64,000 bases of DNA from Flavisphingomonas formosensis (GTDB lineage: Bacteria; Pseudomonadota; Alphaproteobacteria; Sphingomonadales; Sphingomonadaceae), in contig NZ_WRPK01000001.1 of NCBI RefSeq assembly GCF_009755815.1, forward strand, positions 620,001 through 684,000. Reading direction: 5' to 3'. Below the pieces are notes generated by a model. The model did not search any database. It was not told the origin of the DNA and worked only from the letters and a program-made list of their open reading frames with translations. The translations under genes and the position numbers were made by a program. This document shows, piece after piece, positions 1 to 8,625 of this stretch (its first letter is position 1; each line of letters opens with the position of its first letter).

Positions 1-999
1 GGCATTGAGCGGTGGCGCCATCACCGCCGTTTCATGCACGTCCGCGGCCAGGCGCCAGGCATCGCGGGCGGAAGGCGCGCGAACATGGGCGACGCGCAGC
101 ACCGGCGAGATGATCTTGGAGACACTGGCGACGTGCCAGCTGCGCTCCGGCGCGAGCGCTGCAAAACTCGGCAGCGGCGCCGCGGGCAGCTGGCCATAGG
201 CATCGTCCTCGATGATCGTGAGCCCGTGGCGGCGGGCGATCGCGGCGATCGCCTCGCGGCGGTCGAGCGGCAGGGTGGCGGTGGTCGGGTTGTCGTTGGT
301 CGGCACCAGGTAGAGCGCCTTGGCGCCATCCGCGGCGCCCCGGTCGACCGCCTCGGGCAGTAGGCCCTCGCCATCGCTCTCCAGCGGCACGACGCGCAGG
401 CCGAAGCGCGCGGCGAGCGCCAGCATGCCGGGATAGGCATAGCGGCCGGCCAGCACGGTGTCGCCCGGTGCCAGCGTCGCTCCGAAAATGGCATGCAGGG
501 CGTTCTGCCCGCCTGCGGTGATCAGCAGTTCGTCCTCGCTGGCCGGGATGCCGCGCGCGTGGAGCGCCGCTGCCGCCTGCCGCCGGTCGTGCGCGCTGCC
601 GCCGGCCGGCTGATATTGCAGCAGTGGCGATTGGCCGCCGGCACGCAGCAGCGTCGCCGTGCCGACGCGGATCGCCTCGGGCAAAAGCGCGAAGCCAGGC
701 TGCGGCGGCATGTTCATTCCGGTATCCGCCTCGTCTGCCGGCGGCGGCGCATCCGCGCCGTTTCGCACATAGCTGCCGAGCCGGCCCGCGCCTTCGATCA
801 GCCCGGCATCGCGCGCCATCCCATAGGCGCGCGTCACAGTCGTCAGGTCGACATCGAGCTGCGCCGCCAGATCGCGCTGCGGCGGCAGTCGCTCGCCCGG
901 CCGCAGCGCGCCCGTCCGCACCGCCTGCTCGATCGCCTCCGCTATGGCGAGATATTTGGGGCCGGGGTGGCCGTCGAGCCGCGGCAGCCAGTTTTGCAT
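1..999 (-). CDS. MocR/PdxR-type GntR-family transcriptional regulator with aminotransferase-like domain (3' end cut off by window)
   Basis: The frame stays open from an ATG at 999 to the left edge, so the C-terminus is missing. The first ~70 residues form a GntR winged helix (the run 'RPGERLPPQRDLAAQLDV' then 'TTVTRAYGMARDAGLI'). A linker follows, then a fold-type I aminotransferase domain with 'AGGQNALHAIFGA', 'PTNDNPTT', 'EDDAYGQ' and the PLP-lysine context 'SVSKIISP'. Family members bind PLP and control vitamin B6, GABA, taurine or transport genes; the target here is unknown. It is divergent from the DUF983 gene, and the shared spacer carries repeated CATACA half-sites, so auto- and cross-regulation of that pair is the simplest inference. 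Confidence 0.9.
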   Translation of the reverse strand, partial: MQNWLPRLDGHPGPKYLAIAEAIEQAVRTGALRPGERLPPQRDLAAQLDVDLTTVTRAYGMARDAGLIEGAGRLGSYVRNGADAPPPADEADTGMNMPPQPGFALLPEAIRVGTATLLRAGGQSPLLQYQPAGGSAHDRRQAAAALHARGIPASEDELLITAGGQNALHAIFGATLAPGDTVLAGRYAYPGMLALAARFGLRVVPLESDGEGLLPEAVDRGAADGAKALYLVPTNDNPTTATLPLDRREAIAAIARRHGLTIIEDDAYGQLPAAPLPSFAALAPERSWHVASVSKIISPVLRVAHVRAPSARDAWRLAADVHETAVMAPPLNA

Positions 1000-1015
1000 G
1001 GATCGATACCCTGTC

Positions 1016-1053
1016 TATGTATGGTTGATTGTATCCATACATTATACATACAT
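1016..1053. promoter_or_regulatory. Candidate MocR operator/promoter in divergent spacer
   Basis: TGTATGG at 1018-1024 is the inverted repeat of CCATACA at 1035-1041, and a further CATACA lies at 1048-1053. The stretch is AT-rich (TATACATA at 1044-1051) inside GC-rich DNA, and it sits between the regulator start at 999 and the DUF983 start at 1089. MocR proteins typically bind such direct/inverted half-site arrays near their own promoter. Binding itself is inferred. Confidence 0.5.
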
Positions 1054-1088
1054 TGTGGCCAATGAATTTCGCGGGAAGGACATGTCCG

Positions 1089-1556
1089 ATGCCACAACAA
1101 ACAGTCACCGATCAGGCGGCCGAGGCGAGCGAGCGCGAATGGCCGAAACGCGAGCCGATCCAGACCGGCATACGCGGCCGCTGCCCCCGCTGCGGCGAGG
1201 GGCATCTTTTCAAGGGCTTCCTGACGTTGCGCGAGGAATGCGAGGTATGCGGGCTGAGCTACGCCTTTGCCGACCCTGCAGACGGGCCGGCCTTCTTCGT
1301 GATCTGCTTCGGCTGCGTGCCGGCGGTGGTGTTCGCGCTCACGCTGCAGATCAAGTTCGATCCGCCGACATGGGTGCATCTGTTCACCACGCTGCCCTTC
1401 CTGCTGCTGACCTGCCTGCTGCCGCTCCGTCCGCTCAAGGGGTGGCTGGTCTGCAGCCAATATTTCTTCAAGGCGGGCGAGGGCCGGATCGCCGAGCCCT
1501 GGTATCCTTATGGCCCGGCCGGCCCGGCCGTCGCCGTGCCGGAGCGCCAATGGTGA
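1089..1556 (+). CDS. DUF983 membrane protein with N-terminal zinc ribbon
   Basis: 155 aa. The N-terminal part carries two CxxC pairs (Cys32/Cys35 and Cys51/Cys54; 'CPRCGEG' and 'CEVCG'), followed by two hydrophobic segments (about 67-88 and 96-115). This is the DUF983 arrangement, whose function is not established. ATG 1089 is preferred because GGAAGGA ends 8 nt upstream; in-frame starts at 1029 and 1062 lack such a site and would invade the presumed operator. It is divergent from the MocR regulator and overlaps the next gene by 7 nt, so the two are probably co-transcribed. Confidence 0.85.
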   Translation: MPQQTVTDQAAEASEREWPKREPIQTGIRGRCPRCGEGHLFKGFLTLREECEVCGLSYAFADPADGPAFFVICFGCVPAVVFALTLQIKFDPPTWVHLFTTLPFLLLTCLLPLRPLKGWLVCSQYFFKAGEGRIAEPWYPYGPAGPAVAVPERQW

Positions 1557-1855
1557 GCAACTCGGCTGCCTTCGTCGACGATGCGCGCCGCGCGGCGGGC
1601 CGCATGTTCATCGATCGGGGCTATCGCCACGAGGCCGAGATCGTCTTGTCCGGACATGGCGACGATTTCGCCGAGGTGCGTATCGCGCTGGCGCTGCTCG
1701 AAGCACAGGCGCGCCGGCAGCGGAGCCTGCTCGATACGCTTGCCGCCTATGCCGATCCGGATTTCTGGGACAATCTGGAAGACGGCACGGCCCCGGCGGC
1801 CGACGATCGCGGCGCGATGGCGCGCGCCGCGCTGAAGGCCGCGGCAACGCGCTGA
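1550..1855 (+). CDS. Small conserved-type hypothetical protein
   Basis: 101 aa. The ATG lies inside the last codons of the DUF983 gene (7-nt overlap), which supports translational coupling. The protein is soluble, predicted mostly helical and rich in Ala, Arg and acidic residues ('EVRIALALLEAQARRQRSLL'), with no membrane segment and no motif I recognise. Codon use (GC-rich third positions) matches its neighbours, so it is probably real. No function can be given. Confidence 0.6.
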   Translation: MVSNSAAFVDDARRAAGRMFIDRGYRHEAEIVLSGHGDDFAEVRIALALLEAQARRQRSLLDTLAAYADPDFWDNLEDGTAPAADDRGAMARAALKAAATR

Positions 1856-1965
1856 GCGCGGCACATCCGATTTGACGAAGCGCCTCGCGGATGGGACGGT
1901 GACGCCCGGTGCTGCGATTCCGGTCGCGGCCGATAATCGGAACAGGGCGAGCGGCGATCCCGGCG

Positions 1966-3408
1966 ATGACGGACCAGAATAGCGCGGCGATCGTCGATCA
2001 GCTCGACAGGCTCTATACGGCATCGGTGGATCGGCTCCGCGCCGCGCTGCGCCGCTATGTCGAAACCGGCGAACGGCCCGACAGCGCCGCCCGCGCGGCC
2101 GGGGCCTTCGCCTATCCCGAGCTCCGGCTCCATTATTCGGGCAACGGCCCCGCCGATCACCCCGATCGCTCCTATGCGCGGCTCACCCGCGAGGGCCTCT
2201 ATGCGATCAGCATCACGCAACCGTCGCTCTTCCGCGAATATCTGACCGAGCAGCTCGATTTCCTCCTCGCCGATTTCGACGTGCGGCTGGAAGTCGGCCA
2301 CAGCCGCCAGGAAATCCCCTATCCCTATGTGCTGGACGCCGAACATGGCATCGATCTGAGCGGCGCCGCCTCGGTCGACATCGGCCGGGTCTTCCCCTCG
2401 ACGATGCTGAGCCAGATCGGCGACGAGGTGGTCGACGGCCTGTGGGACGCCCCGGACGAGCCCCGCCCGCTTGCATTGTTCGACGCGCAGCGCGCCGATT
2501 TCAGCCTCGCGCGGCTGCGCCATTACACCGGCACACCGTCCGGCCACATCCAGAAGTACATCCTGTTCACCAACTATCACCGCTATGTCGACGAGTTCGT
2601 CCGCTGGGCCTGCTCGCAGCTCTCGGCGGACGGGCCGTATCGGCTGCTCAGCTGCTCCGGCGGGCTGGAGCTCGGCCCCGGCGCCGATCCCGACGAGGCG
2701 ATCACCGACAGCGCCTGGCGGCGGCACCAGATGCCGGCCTATCATCTGGTCGCGCCCGACCGCTCCGGCATCACCCTGGTCAATATCGGCGTCGGCCCGT
2801 CCAACGCCAAGACGATCACCGATCATCTCGCGGTGATGCGGCCGGAAGTGTGGCTGATGATCGGCCATTGCGGCGGCCTGCGTCCGAGCCAGCGGATCGG
2901 CGACTATGTGCTCGCCCACGCCTATCTGCGCGACGACCATGTGCTGGACGATGTGCTCCCGCCCGAGATTCCGATCCCGGCGATCGCGGAGGTGCAGCTC
3001 GCGCTCGTCGCGGGCGCGGAGGCCGTGTCGGGCGAGACGCAGGAGCGGCTCAAGCGCCGGTTGCGCACCGGCACGGTGGTGACCACCGACGACCGCAACT
3101 GGGAGCTGCGCTACACCCGCTCGGCGCTACGCTTCAGCCAGAGCCGGGCGGTGGCGATCGACATGGAATCGGCGACCTTGGCCGCCCAGGGCTATCGCTT
3201 CCGCGTGCCCTACGGGACGCTGCTCTGCGTCTCGGACCGGCCGATCCATGGCGAGATCAAGCTGCCCGGCCAGGCCAATCGCTTCTACGAACGGGCGATC
3301 AGCGAGCATCTGCGCATCGGCATCGCGGCGATCGACGAGCTGCGCCGCACCGGCCACCGCCTGCACAGCCGCAAGCTGCGCGCTTTCGACGAGCCACCCT
3401 TCCGGTAG
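1966..3408 (+). CDS. amn: AMP nucleosidase
   Basis: 480 aa, close to the ~484 aa of E. coli Amn. The N-terminal ~170 residues match the AMP nucleosidase N-domain ('SYARLTREGLYAISITQP', 'QEIPYPYV'). The remainder is a PNP/UDP phosphorylase-type domain ('NIGVGPSNAKTITDHLAVMR', 'MIGHCGGLR', 'AIDMESATLAAQGYRFRVPY'). It hydrolyses AMP to adenine and ribose 5-phosphate in the cytoplasm. The ATG at 1966 is chosen because conserved sequence begins just after it; an upstream in-frame start at 1909 would add 19 unconserved residues. No obvious operon partner. Confidence 0.95.
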   Translation: MTDQNSAAIVDQLDRLYTASVDRLRAALRRYVETGERPDSAARAAGAFAYPELRLHYSGNGPADHPDRSYARLTREGLYAISITQPSLFREYLTEQLDFLLADFDVRLEVGHSRQEIPYPYVLDAEHGIDLSGAASVDIGRVFPSTMLSQIGDEVVDGLWDAPDEPRPLALFDAQRADFSLARLRHYTGTPSGHIQKYILFTNYHRYVDEFVRWACSQLSADGPYRLLSCSGGLELGPGADPDEAITDSAWRRHQMPAYHLVAPDRSGITLVNIGVGPSNAKTITDHLAVMRPEVWLMIGHCGGLRPSQRIGDYVLAHAYLRDDHVLDDVLPPEIPIPAIAEVQLALVAGAEAVSGETQERLKRRLRTGTVVTTDDRNWELRYTRSALRFSQSRAVAIDMESATLAAQGYRFRVPYGTLLCVSDRPIHGEIKLPGQANRFYERAISEHLRIGIAAIDELRRTGHRLHSRKLRAFDEPPFR

Positions 3409-3453
3409 GCCATGCCGGGTGATTGGTGGCAGCGGAGCGAACGCTATTCTCAC

Positions 3454-3472
3454 CTCCCTCGAAGGAAGGGAG
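3454..3472. terminator. Weak hairpin between convergent genes
   Basis: CTCCCT at 3454-3459 pairs with AGGGAG at 3467-3472 around a 7-nt loop, in the 76-nt gap between the convergent amn and small membrane-protein genes. No run of T follows, so a terminator role is only positional inference. Confidence 0.3.
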
Positions 3473-3484
3473 CGAAGCAGGCGC

Positions 3485-3775
3485 TCAATCCTCGTTCGCG
3501 GGCTCGCTGCGGCGGGACGCGCGCTTCGCTTTCGGCTTGGTCTTGTCCTTCTCGCCCTTGTTCGAACGGTTATAGTAGAGCAACGCGGCGGCGATGGCAG
3601 CCGATCCGATCGCCGCGCCGGCGGCCGCGAGTCCGATGATCTTGCCGCGCCCGGCACCATCGCTCTTGTCCAGGCCGGCCGCCGTCAGCGCCTCTTCCTT
3701 GGCACTCGCCTGCGCGTCGGCATCCCGGGGATAGGGCGAGACCGCCTGTTCCGGGAGCGGCTGTTCATGCGACAT
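3485..3775 (-). CDS. Small single-pass membrane protein, function unknown
   Basis: 96 aa from ATG 3775, which has GGAGA 7 nt upstream; a TTG six bases earlier is a weaker alternative. An acidic N-terminal half (~45 aa) precedes one Ala/Gly-rich transmembrane helix ('IIGLAAAGAAIGSAAIAAALLYY'-like, about residues 46-67) and a Lys/Arg-rich tail ('KDKTKPKAKRASRR'). The topology is probably N-out/C-in by the positive-inside rule. It lies between amn (convergent) and the TonB-dependent receptor (same strand, downstream). No family is recognised. Confidence 0.6.
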   Translation of the reverse strand: MSHEQPLPEQAVSPYPRDADAQASAKEEALTAAGLDKSDGAGRGKIIGLAAAGAAIGSAAIAAALLYYNRSNKGEKDKTKPKAKRASRRSEPANED

Positions 3776-3887
3776 GGGCAATCTCCGTTGAGGACAGGAA
3801 GCGAAAGTCTATCGTCCAACCCGCCGTTCGCCCAGTGCGTTCCACACCTCTGCCGTTGCGAAGGCGCAACGGACCAGTTCCGCGCGC

Positions 3888-6266
3888 TCAGCGGAAGCGC
3901 TTGCGCAAGGTGATGCGGAAGGTCCGCCCGGTCGGGTTGAGATAGGATTCGGTGTAGGCGAGCGGCACCGTGCCGCTCGAATCATGCGCCCTGGTATGCG
4001 CTCCCAGCAGATTGTCGGCCGAGAGGTTGAGATTGCCGCGCAGCCAGGGGAGCAGCCCGGTGAGCCAGCGCTGCCTGGCCAGGTTGATCTGCAGGCGCAG
4101 GTTGAGCGTGATCCCCTGCGAATAGGTGATCCGGCCCTGCTCCAGCACGCCGGTATCGGCATGGGTGTGGGTCTGCCACTCGGCGTTGATGTCCGCGCTC
4201 CACGCAGCGGTGGAGACCGTCGTTTGAAGATCGATCTGCTGGGTGGGCGTGCCGCCCATGTCGCTGATCACGTCGCCGTTCAGCAGGTCGAGCCGCGACT
4301 CGCCATTTCGCAGCACGACCTGGTCCTGAATGCGCCATGTGTCATAGAGCGCGATCTGGAACTGGTTGCGGGTTGGCGAGCCGTCCTTGGCCTTCCGCGT
4401 CGCGCCGAACGGCGTGGAATAGGTGAGGCCCCAGCGGATCTGCTGGCGATCGCGCCGGTCGAGGTTGACCGGGGTCACGCTCATGGCGGTCAGATAGCCT
4501 CGATCGGTACGGGCGAAGCGATCGGGAAAGGCATCCATCGCAGCCTCGGTCGCCGCGGTGAGCGCGACGATCGGATTGCGGATATGCTCGATCGTATATT
4601 CGCCGGACAGAGTGAGGTCGGTGGAGCGGATCGGGCTGATCTGCACCCGCAGCTTGCCGATCCTGGAGGTCTGGCGCTCGAGACCGGGGTTGCCGCCCTC
4701 GATATGGCGGACGAGGGCGGTGGTGTCGTTGACGAAGTCGAAAACGCGCAGGTCCGGCGTTTCGAGTGTAGCTTCGCCGAGCTGCATCAGGCTCGGCGCC
4801 TGCTCCGCGCGGCTGACCGAAGCCAGGATATTCATCGGCCGGACGGGCGACCATTCGACGGTGGATCCGATCGTGGAGAGCGTGCCGAAATCGGAAAGCT
4901 GATGAATCTCGCCATTGATGCCGACGGTGAGCTTGCCGATCGGCGCGCTGCGCATGGTCAGCGGGATATCGAGGTTCGCCCGCGCATTGCCCTCGTTGCG
5001 CGTGAGCCGCGTCGCCTGGCCGGCGGGCGGCGATTCACTGTGCAGGCCCGAAAAGGCGAAGCCCGCCCGCAGCGCGGCGGTAACGTCGCCGGCGGGCAGC
5101 GGGAACAGCTTGCCGTTGAGATAGAAATCACCGCTGGCCGTGCGCGTGGTGGTCGACACGCATTCGGGATCCGAATCGGAACAGCTTTTGCCGAGCAGCG
5201 TCGGCGAAGGCAGCAATATGGTGTCGAACCCGCCCGCGCTTGCGGTATCACCGGTGCGAGTGATGCGCGTGGATTCTTCGAGCGCGCCGATGAACGACCA
5301 GCGCCAGCTCTCGAGCGTGCCGTTCAGCGTCAGATTGGTGCCTGCATCCACGGTGCGGTCGACACGCTTCAGCGGGCCGGCGATCAGATCGGAAAGCCCT
5401 TCCTGTTCCAGCAGCGCGCCGTCCTCGTCGGCGAGGCCCGGCCGGCTTTGCAGCGCATCGAGTTGCACGCGGCCGGTCAGTTCGGCGGTGATCGCACCGA
5501 AGCTGCGCTCCGCATCGCCGCTCATCGTCAGATGATCGCCCTGCATGGCGAGTGTATGCGCGGGAACGGCGGCGGCCGCTTCCGCCGAGCCCGGCGGCCC
5601 GGCGAGCGTCGTGTCCGCGAACAGCGGATCCTCGTGGCGATAATCGAGATCAAGGCTCCAATGGGCGTTCTCGCCGATGCGGACCAGGTCCGCCTTGGCG
5701 CGATAGATGCCGCGCCAATTGTCCGGCGCGATCGTGTAGCGGCCGAGCAGGGTGAGCGCATGATAGTTGCTGCGCAGCACCACGTTCACCACCCGCTGGT
5801 CGGCACCATAGCCATATTGCAGCGCGACTTTCTCCGGAAAGATCTCGATGCGGCGGATCGCCTCCGGTGGCAGATCCTTGATCGAGGAGAAGCCGGCGAT
5901 GCGCTGCCCATTGACCAGCACGATCGGCGTCGGCGCCGCCTTCCCGGCTTCGGCACCGGTCCTGATCTCCGGGGCGAGATCCTCGAACACCTCCTGCAGA
6001 TCGGCGGCGCCGAGGGCGCGGATCGCGGTGGAGTTGAGATTGACCTCGGGCGGAATCTGCGTGGCGACGGCGCCATGCTGCTTCTGCGCGGTGACGAGTA
6101 TCTCGTCGCGGGCCTCCTCGGCTTTCTCGGCCGCTTCCGCGGCATCTGCCGAAAGCTTCGCAGGACTCCTGGGAGGCGCAGTTGCCGTCTGGGCTTGGGC
6201 GATCCCGGCGGAGAGGCTGCAGATCAGCGTCAGCGCGGTGCCATATCCCCAATGGGATGTGCGCAT
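3888..6266 (-). CDS. TonB-dependent outer-membrane receptor
   Basis: 792 aa. The signal peptide ends at about AQA|Q (residues 23-26). A coil-like segment rich in Ala/Glu follows, then a TonB-box-like 'DEILVTAQKQ', a plug region ('PIVLVNGQRIAGFSSIKDLP', 'IRRIEIFPEKVALQYGYGAD') and a long beta-barrel with many aromatic/charged strands. Such receptors import siderophores, vitamins or glycans using TonB energy; no substrate can be read from context. The protein ends in 'LRKRFR', so the usual C-terminal aromatic is one residue from the end. ATG 6266 is used because it starts the signal peptide; an upstream start at 6302 adds 12 charged residues. It stands alone, 261 nt downstream of the glycine-zipper gene. 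Confidence 0.88.
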   Translation of the reverse strand: MRTSHWGYGTALTLICSLSAGIAQAQTATAPPRSPAKLSADAAEAAEKAEEARDEILVTAQKQHGAVATQIPPEVNLNSTAIRALGAADLQEVFEDLAPEIRTGAEAGKAAPTPIVLVNGQRIAGFSSIKDLPPEAIRRIEIFPEKVALQYGYGADQRVVNVVLRSNYHALTLLGRYTIAPDNWRGIYRAKADLVRIGENAHWSLDLDYRHEDPLFADTTLAGPPGSAEAAAAVPAHTLAMQGDHLTMSGDAERSFGAITAELTGRVQLDALQSRPGLADEDGALLEQEGLSDLIAGPLKRVDRTVDAGTNLTLNGTLESWRWSFIGALEESTRITRTGDTASAGGFDTILLPSPTLLGKSCSDSDPECVSTTTRTASGDFYLNGKLFPLPAGDVTAALRAGFAFSGLHSESPPAGQATRLTRNEGNARANLDIPLTMRSAPIGKLTVGINGEIHQLSDFGTLSTIGSTVEWSPVRPMNILASVSRAEQAPSLMQLGEATLETPDLRVFDFVNDTTALVRHIEGGNPGLERQTSRIGKLRVQISPIRSTDLTLSGEYTIEHIRNPIVALTAATEAAMDAFPDRFARTDRGYLTAMSVTPVNLDRRDRQQIRWGLTYSTPFGATRKAKDGSPTRNQFQIALYDTWRIQDQVVLRNGESRLDLLNGDVISDMGGTPTQQIDLQTTVSTAAWSADINAEWQTHTHADTGVLEQGRITYSQGITLNLRLQINLARQRWLTGLLPWLRGNLNLSADNLLGAHTRAHDSSGTVPLAYTESYLNPTGRTFRITLRKRFR

Positions 6267-6563
6267 TGCCGCGACATCCCGATATCCGTCCCTCACGCGC
6301 AAGATAGTCCGCCTCGTTGCTGCCCTGGTGCATCGCGTGACGCATTGACAGCCACGGAACCCGAGGCCGTGCGCATGGAAGCCGGCTGATGGAGAAAAGC
6401 TGTGCGCAAGACTAAGTTTTGTTCATGTTGGCATCCGGCAGCGTCCGGATCGCGCGCGGCCGCAGCCACGGCGTGATCCGAGGGAAAGCCGTTCGGGCGG
6501 CGGGAGAGAGAACGATCGGTGCGACGGATGTCCGGCTACCGGCCGGCACCCGCCACGACGGGA

Positions 6564-7355
6564 TCAGCGATGGCGATAATAGCCGTGGGGTCGGCCATAT
6601 CGTCCATAATAGCCGGGCCGGTAACCCGGGCGTCCCCAGCGATAATGGTGATAATACCAGACATGATAGGGATAGGGCCGATAGGTCCAGACCCCGCCGT
6701 AGAAGAGCCAGGGATCGTACCAGTCGGGCGCGGCGTAGACATAGGCCGGGCCGTCATAAGCGAAAGGTGGCGCCCCCGACCGAACGACATATCCCGGCGG
6801 GCAGCCGGGGCTCGTGGCGTGGCTGGCGCTGCTGTCGGCAATGGCGGCACCGCCCACGGCGCCGACGCCCGCACCGAGGATCGCCCCCGCCCCGCGATCG
6901 TGGCGCCCCGCCACGCTGGAGCCGAGCAGGGCGCCGACGGCGCCGCCCAGCACCGCCGCGGCCTCGCTATTGGCGTGCGCCTTGACGCAATTCGCCTGCG
7001 CCCATTGCTGGGTATAGTCGGCATAGGCGCGGTCCTGCGCTTCCTGTCGGTCGTCATCGGGGCCGGGCGCATAGCCGGGCGGCGGCGGCGGGATCTGCGA
7101 GCCGTCATAGCCGGGCGGCGGCGGTGGCGGCGCAGCCATCGGCATCTGCCCAGCATAGCCGGGCGGCGGCTGATCCGGCGGCGGATTGCCGTCGTCCGGA
7201 TAATATCCCGGCGGAGGCGCCTGATCGTCGTAGCCGGGTGGCGGCTCTGCATAGGGGGCGGCCTGCTGTGCCTGCGCCGCGCTGAGCGCTGAGGGAAGAA
7301 GCGTGCTCATGCCGGCAGCAAGGAGCAGGCGCCGAAATTGTCCGATCATCATCAT
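6564..7355 (-). CDS. Secreted Pro/Tyr-rich protein with glycine-zipper (2TM-type) domain
   Basis: 263 aa. A signal peptide (~30 aa, ending near 'SAAQAQQ') is followed by a low-complexity region with five PPPGY/PPPGYY repeats. Next comes a helical segment with one Cys ('QWAQANCVKAHANSEAAA'), then a glycine-zipper pair ('LGGAVGALLGSS', 'AILGAGVGAVGGAA') typical of Rick_17kDa/2TM-like envelope proteins. The C-terminus is strikingly Tyr/Trp/His/Pro-rich ('YHVWYYHHYRWGRPGY'). Three consecutive ATGs (7355, 7352, 7349) follow an AGGG; the true start is one of them. It is likely an envelope-associated structural protein; function unknown. Confidence 0.75.
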   Translation of the reverse strand: MMMIGQFRRLLLAAGMSTLLPSALSAAQAQQAAPYAEPPPGYDDQAPPPGYYPDDGNPPPDQPPPGYAGQMPMAAPPPPPPGYDGSQIPPPPPGYAPGPDDDRQEAQDRAYADYTQQWAQANCVKAHANSEAAAVLGGAVGALLGSSVAGRHDRGAGAILGAGVGAVGGAAIADSSASHATSPGCPPGYVVRSGAPPFAYDGPAYVYAAPDWYDPWLFYGGVWTYRPYPYHVWYYHHYRWGRPGYRPGYYGRYGRPHGYYRHR

Positions 7356-7614
7356 CCAACCCTAAACGACAGGTCTCGGGCGATGTTCGGCAGAACGAAT
7401 GAATGCCTGCTGTCCAATGTCACCGGAAACGGGCGACGAAAGGCGTGGCGGCTGGTTCCAAAGTCGTTGAATGAACATGATTTAATCGAAATCCACCGCC
7501 ACGTCGACGGCCCGCTCGAACCGGTTCGGCGCGCATGGCCGGCGGCGGTGCGAGCTGATGCGAGCAAAGCAAGGCGGGCGCTGGTCCGCACGGACGCGGA
7601 GGCTCAACGGACAT

Positions 7615-7691
7615 TGGCGCGCCCGGCAGGATTCGAACCTGCGACCCCAAGCTTAGAAGGCTCGTGCTCTATCCAACTGAGCTACGGGCGC
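7615..7691 (-). tRNA. tRNA-Arg (anticodon UCU)
   Basis: The minus-strand sequence folds as a cloverleaf. Acceptor GCGCCCG pairs with CGGGCGC, the D-arm is GCTC...GAGC, and the anticodon arm CGAGC/GCTTG carries loop CTTCTAA (anticodon TCT, reading AGA). The T-arm is GCAGG-TTCGAAT-CCTGC. The discriminator is G and CCA is encoded (7617-7615). The anticodon arm has one G-T pair. 77 nt including CCA. Confidence 0.96.
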
Positions 7692-7763
7692 CCGCCTTGG
7701 GCGCTCTAGCGCGGATCCTATCCTGCGGTCTAGGATGCTGCAGTGCGCCAAGGGGAGGAAAAA

Positions 7764-8504
7764 TTGAGCCAACAGGGATTGCAGACGGTCACGGCCGCGG
7801 AGCTGGCGGGCAGGCCGCTGCGCTATTTCGATTTCGTCATGGCGGCGTTCGTCACCATCCTGCTGCTCTCCAACGTGCTCGGCGCTGGCAAGGTCGCGCA
7901 GGTGACGCTGCCGGGGATCGGGCCCTGGCCATTCGGCGCCGGCATCCTGTTCTTCCCGGTCGGCTATGTGCTCGGCGACATCATGACCGAGGTCTATGGC
8001 TATGCGCGTGCCCGCCGATGCATTTGGGCAGGTTTTGCCGCGCTCCTGTTCATGGCGTTCATGAGCTATGTGGTGGTGGCATTGACGCCGGCACCCGACT
8101 GGGGCGGACAGGCCGCCTATGAGCAGGTGTTCGGGCAGGTGCCGCGCATCGTCTTCGCCTCGATGACGGCCTTCTGGGCCGGCGAATTCGTCAACAGTTT
8201 CGTCATGGCGAAGATGAAGCTGATGACCCAGGGCAAGCATCTGTGGACCCGCACCATTGGATCGACGATCGCGGGCGAAGGCGTGGACAGCCTGATCTTC
8301 TATCCGCTCGCCTTCCTCGGCGCCGCCGGCTGGACGACCGGCCTGGTGTTCAAGGTGCTCGTCACCCAATGGGTGCTGAAGGTGAGCTGGGAAGTGATCT
8401 TGACGCCGGTCACCTATCTCGTCGTCAACGGGCTCAAGCGCCGCGAAGGGCTCGACGTTTATGACGAGGGCACCGATTTCACGCCGTTCCGCGCGAAGCT
8501 CTGA
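7764..8504 (+). CDS. yhhQ: Queuosine precursor transporter (YhhQ/QueT-like, COG1738)
   Basis: 246 aa with six or so hydrophobic helices ('FVTILLLSNVLG', 'GAGILFFPVGYVLGDIMTEVYGY', 'SLIFYPLAFLG'). The 'FFPVGYVLGDIMTEVYGYARAR' block is the family signature. It imports preQ0/preQ1 across the inner membrane for tRNA queuosine synthesis. A TTG at 7764 is chosen because GGGGAGG ends 5 nt before it; a GTG at 7743 lies upstream of that site. queF, which acts in the same pathway, is in this window at 41.6 kb but is not adjacent. Confidence 0.88.
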   Translation: MSQQGLQTVTAAELAGRPLRYFDFVMAAFVTILLLSNVLGAGKVAQVTLPGIGPWPFGAGILFFPVGYVLGDIMTEVYGYARARRCIWAGFAALLFMAFMSYVVVALTPAPDWGGQAAYEQVFGQVPRIVFASMTAFWAGEFVNSFVMAKMKLMTQGKHLWTRTIGSTIAGEGVDSLIFYPLAFLGAAGWTTGLVFKVLVTQWVLKVSWEVILTPVTYLVVNGLKRREGLDVYDEGTDFTPFRAKL

Positions 8505-8625
8505 CCGCCGCTCGAAAGGCCGTCAGCGCAGAAGCTCGGCCAATATCACGCGCCCGATATCACGCGTATCGCCCCATGCCTCATGCCGCCACTGTTGCAC
8601 CATAAGGCGCGCGCGTGGCGGCCGA

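Noticed and set aside
3984-6389. 801-codon plus-strand open frame
   Set aside because: Antisense shadow of the TonB-dependent receptor, which has signal peptide, plug and barrel features.
7615-7763. Integration site or island boundary at tRNA-Arg
   Set aside because: No integrase, direct repeat of the tRNA 3' end, or accessory cargo is seen nearby; the flanking genes are ordinary core genes.
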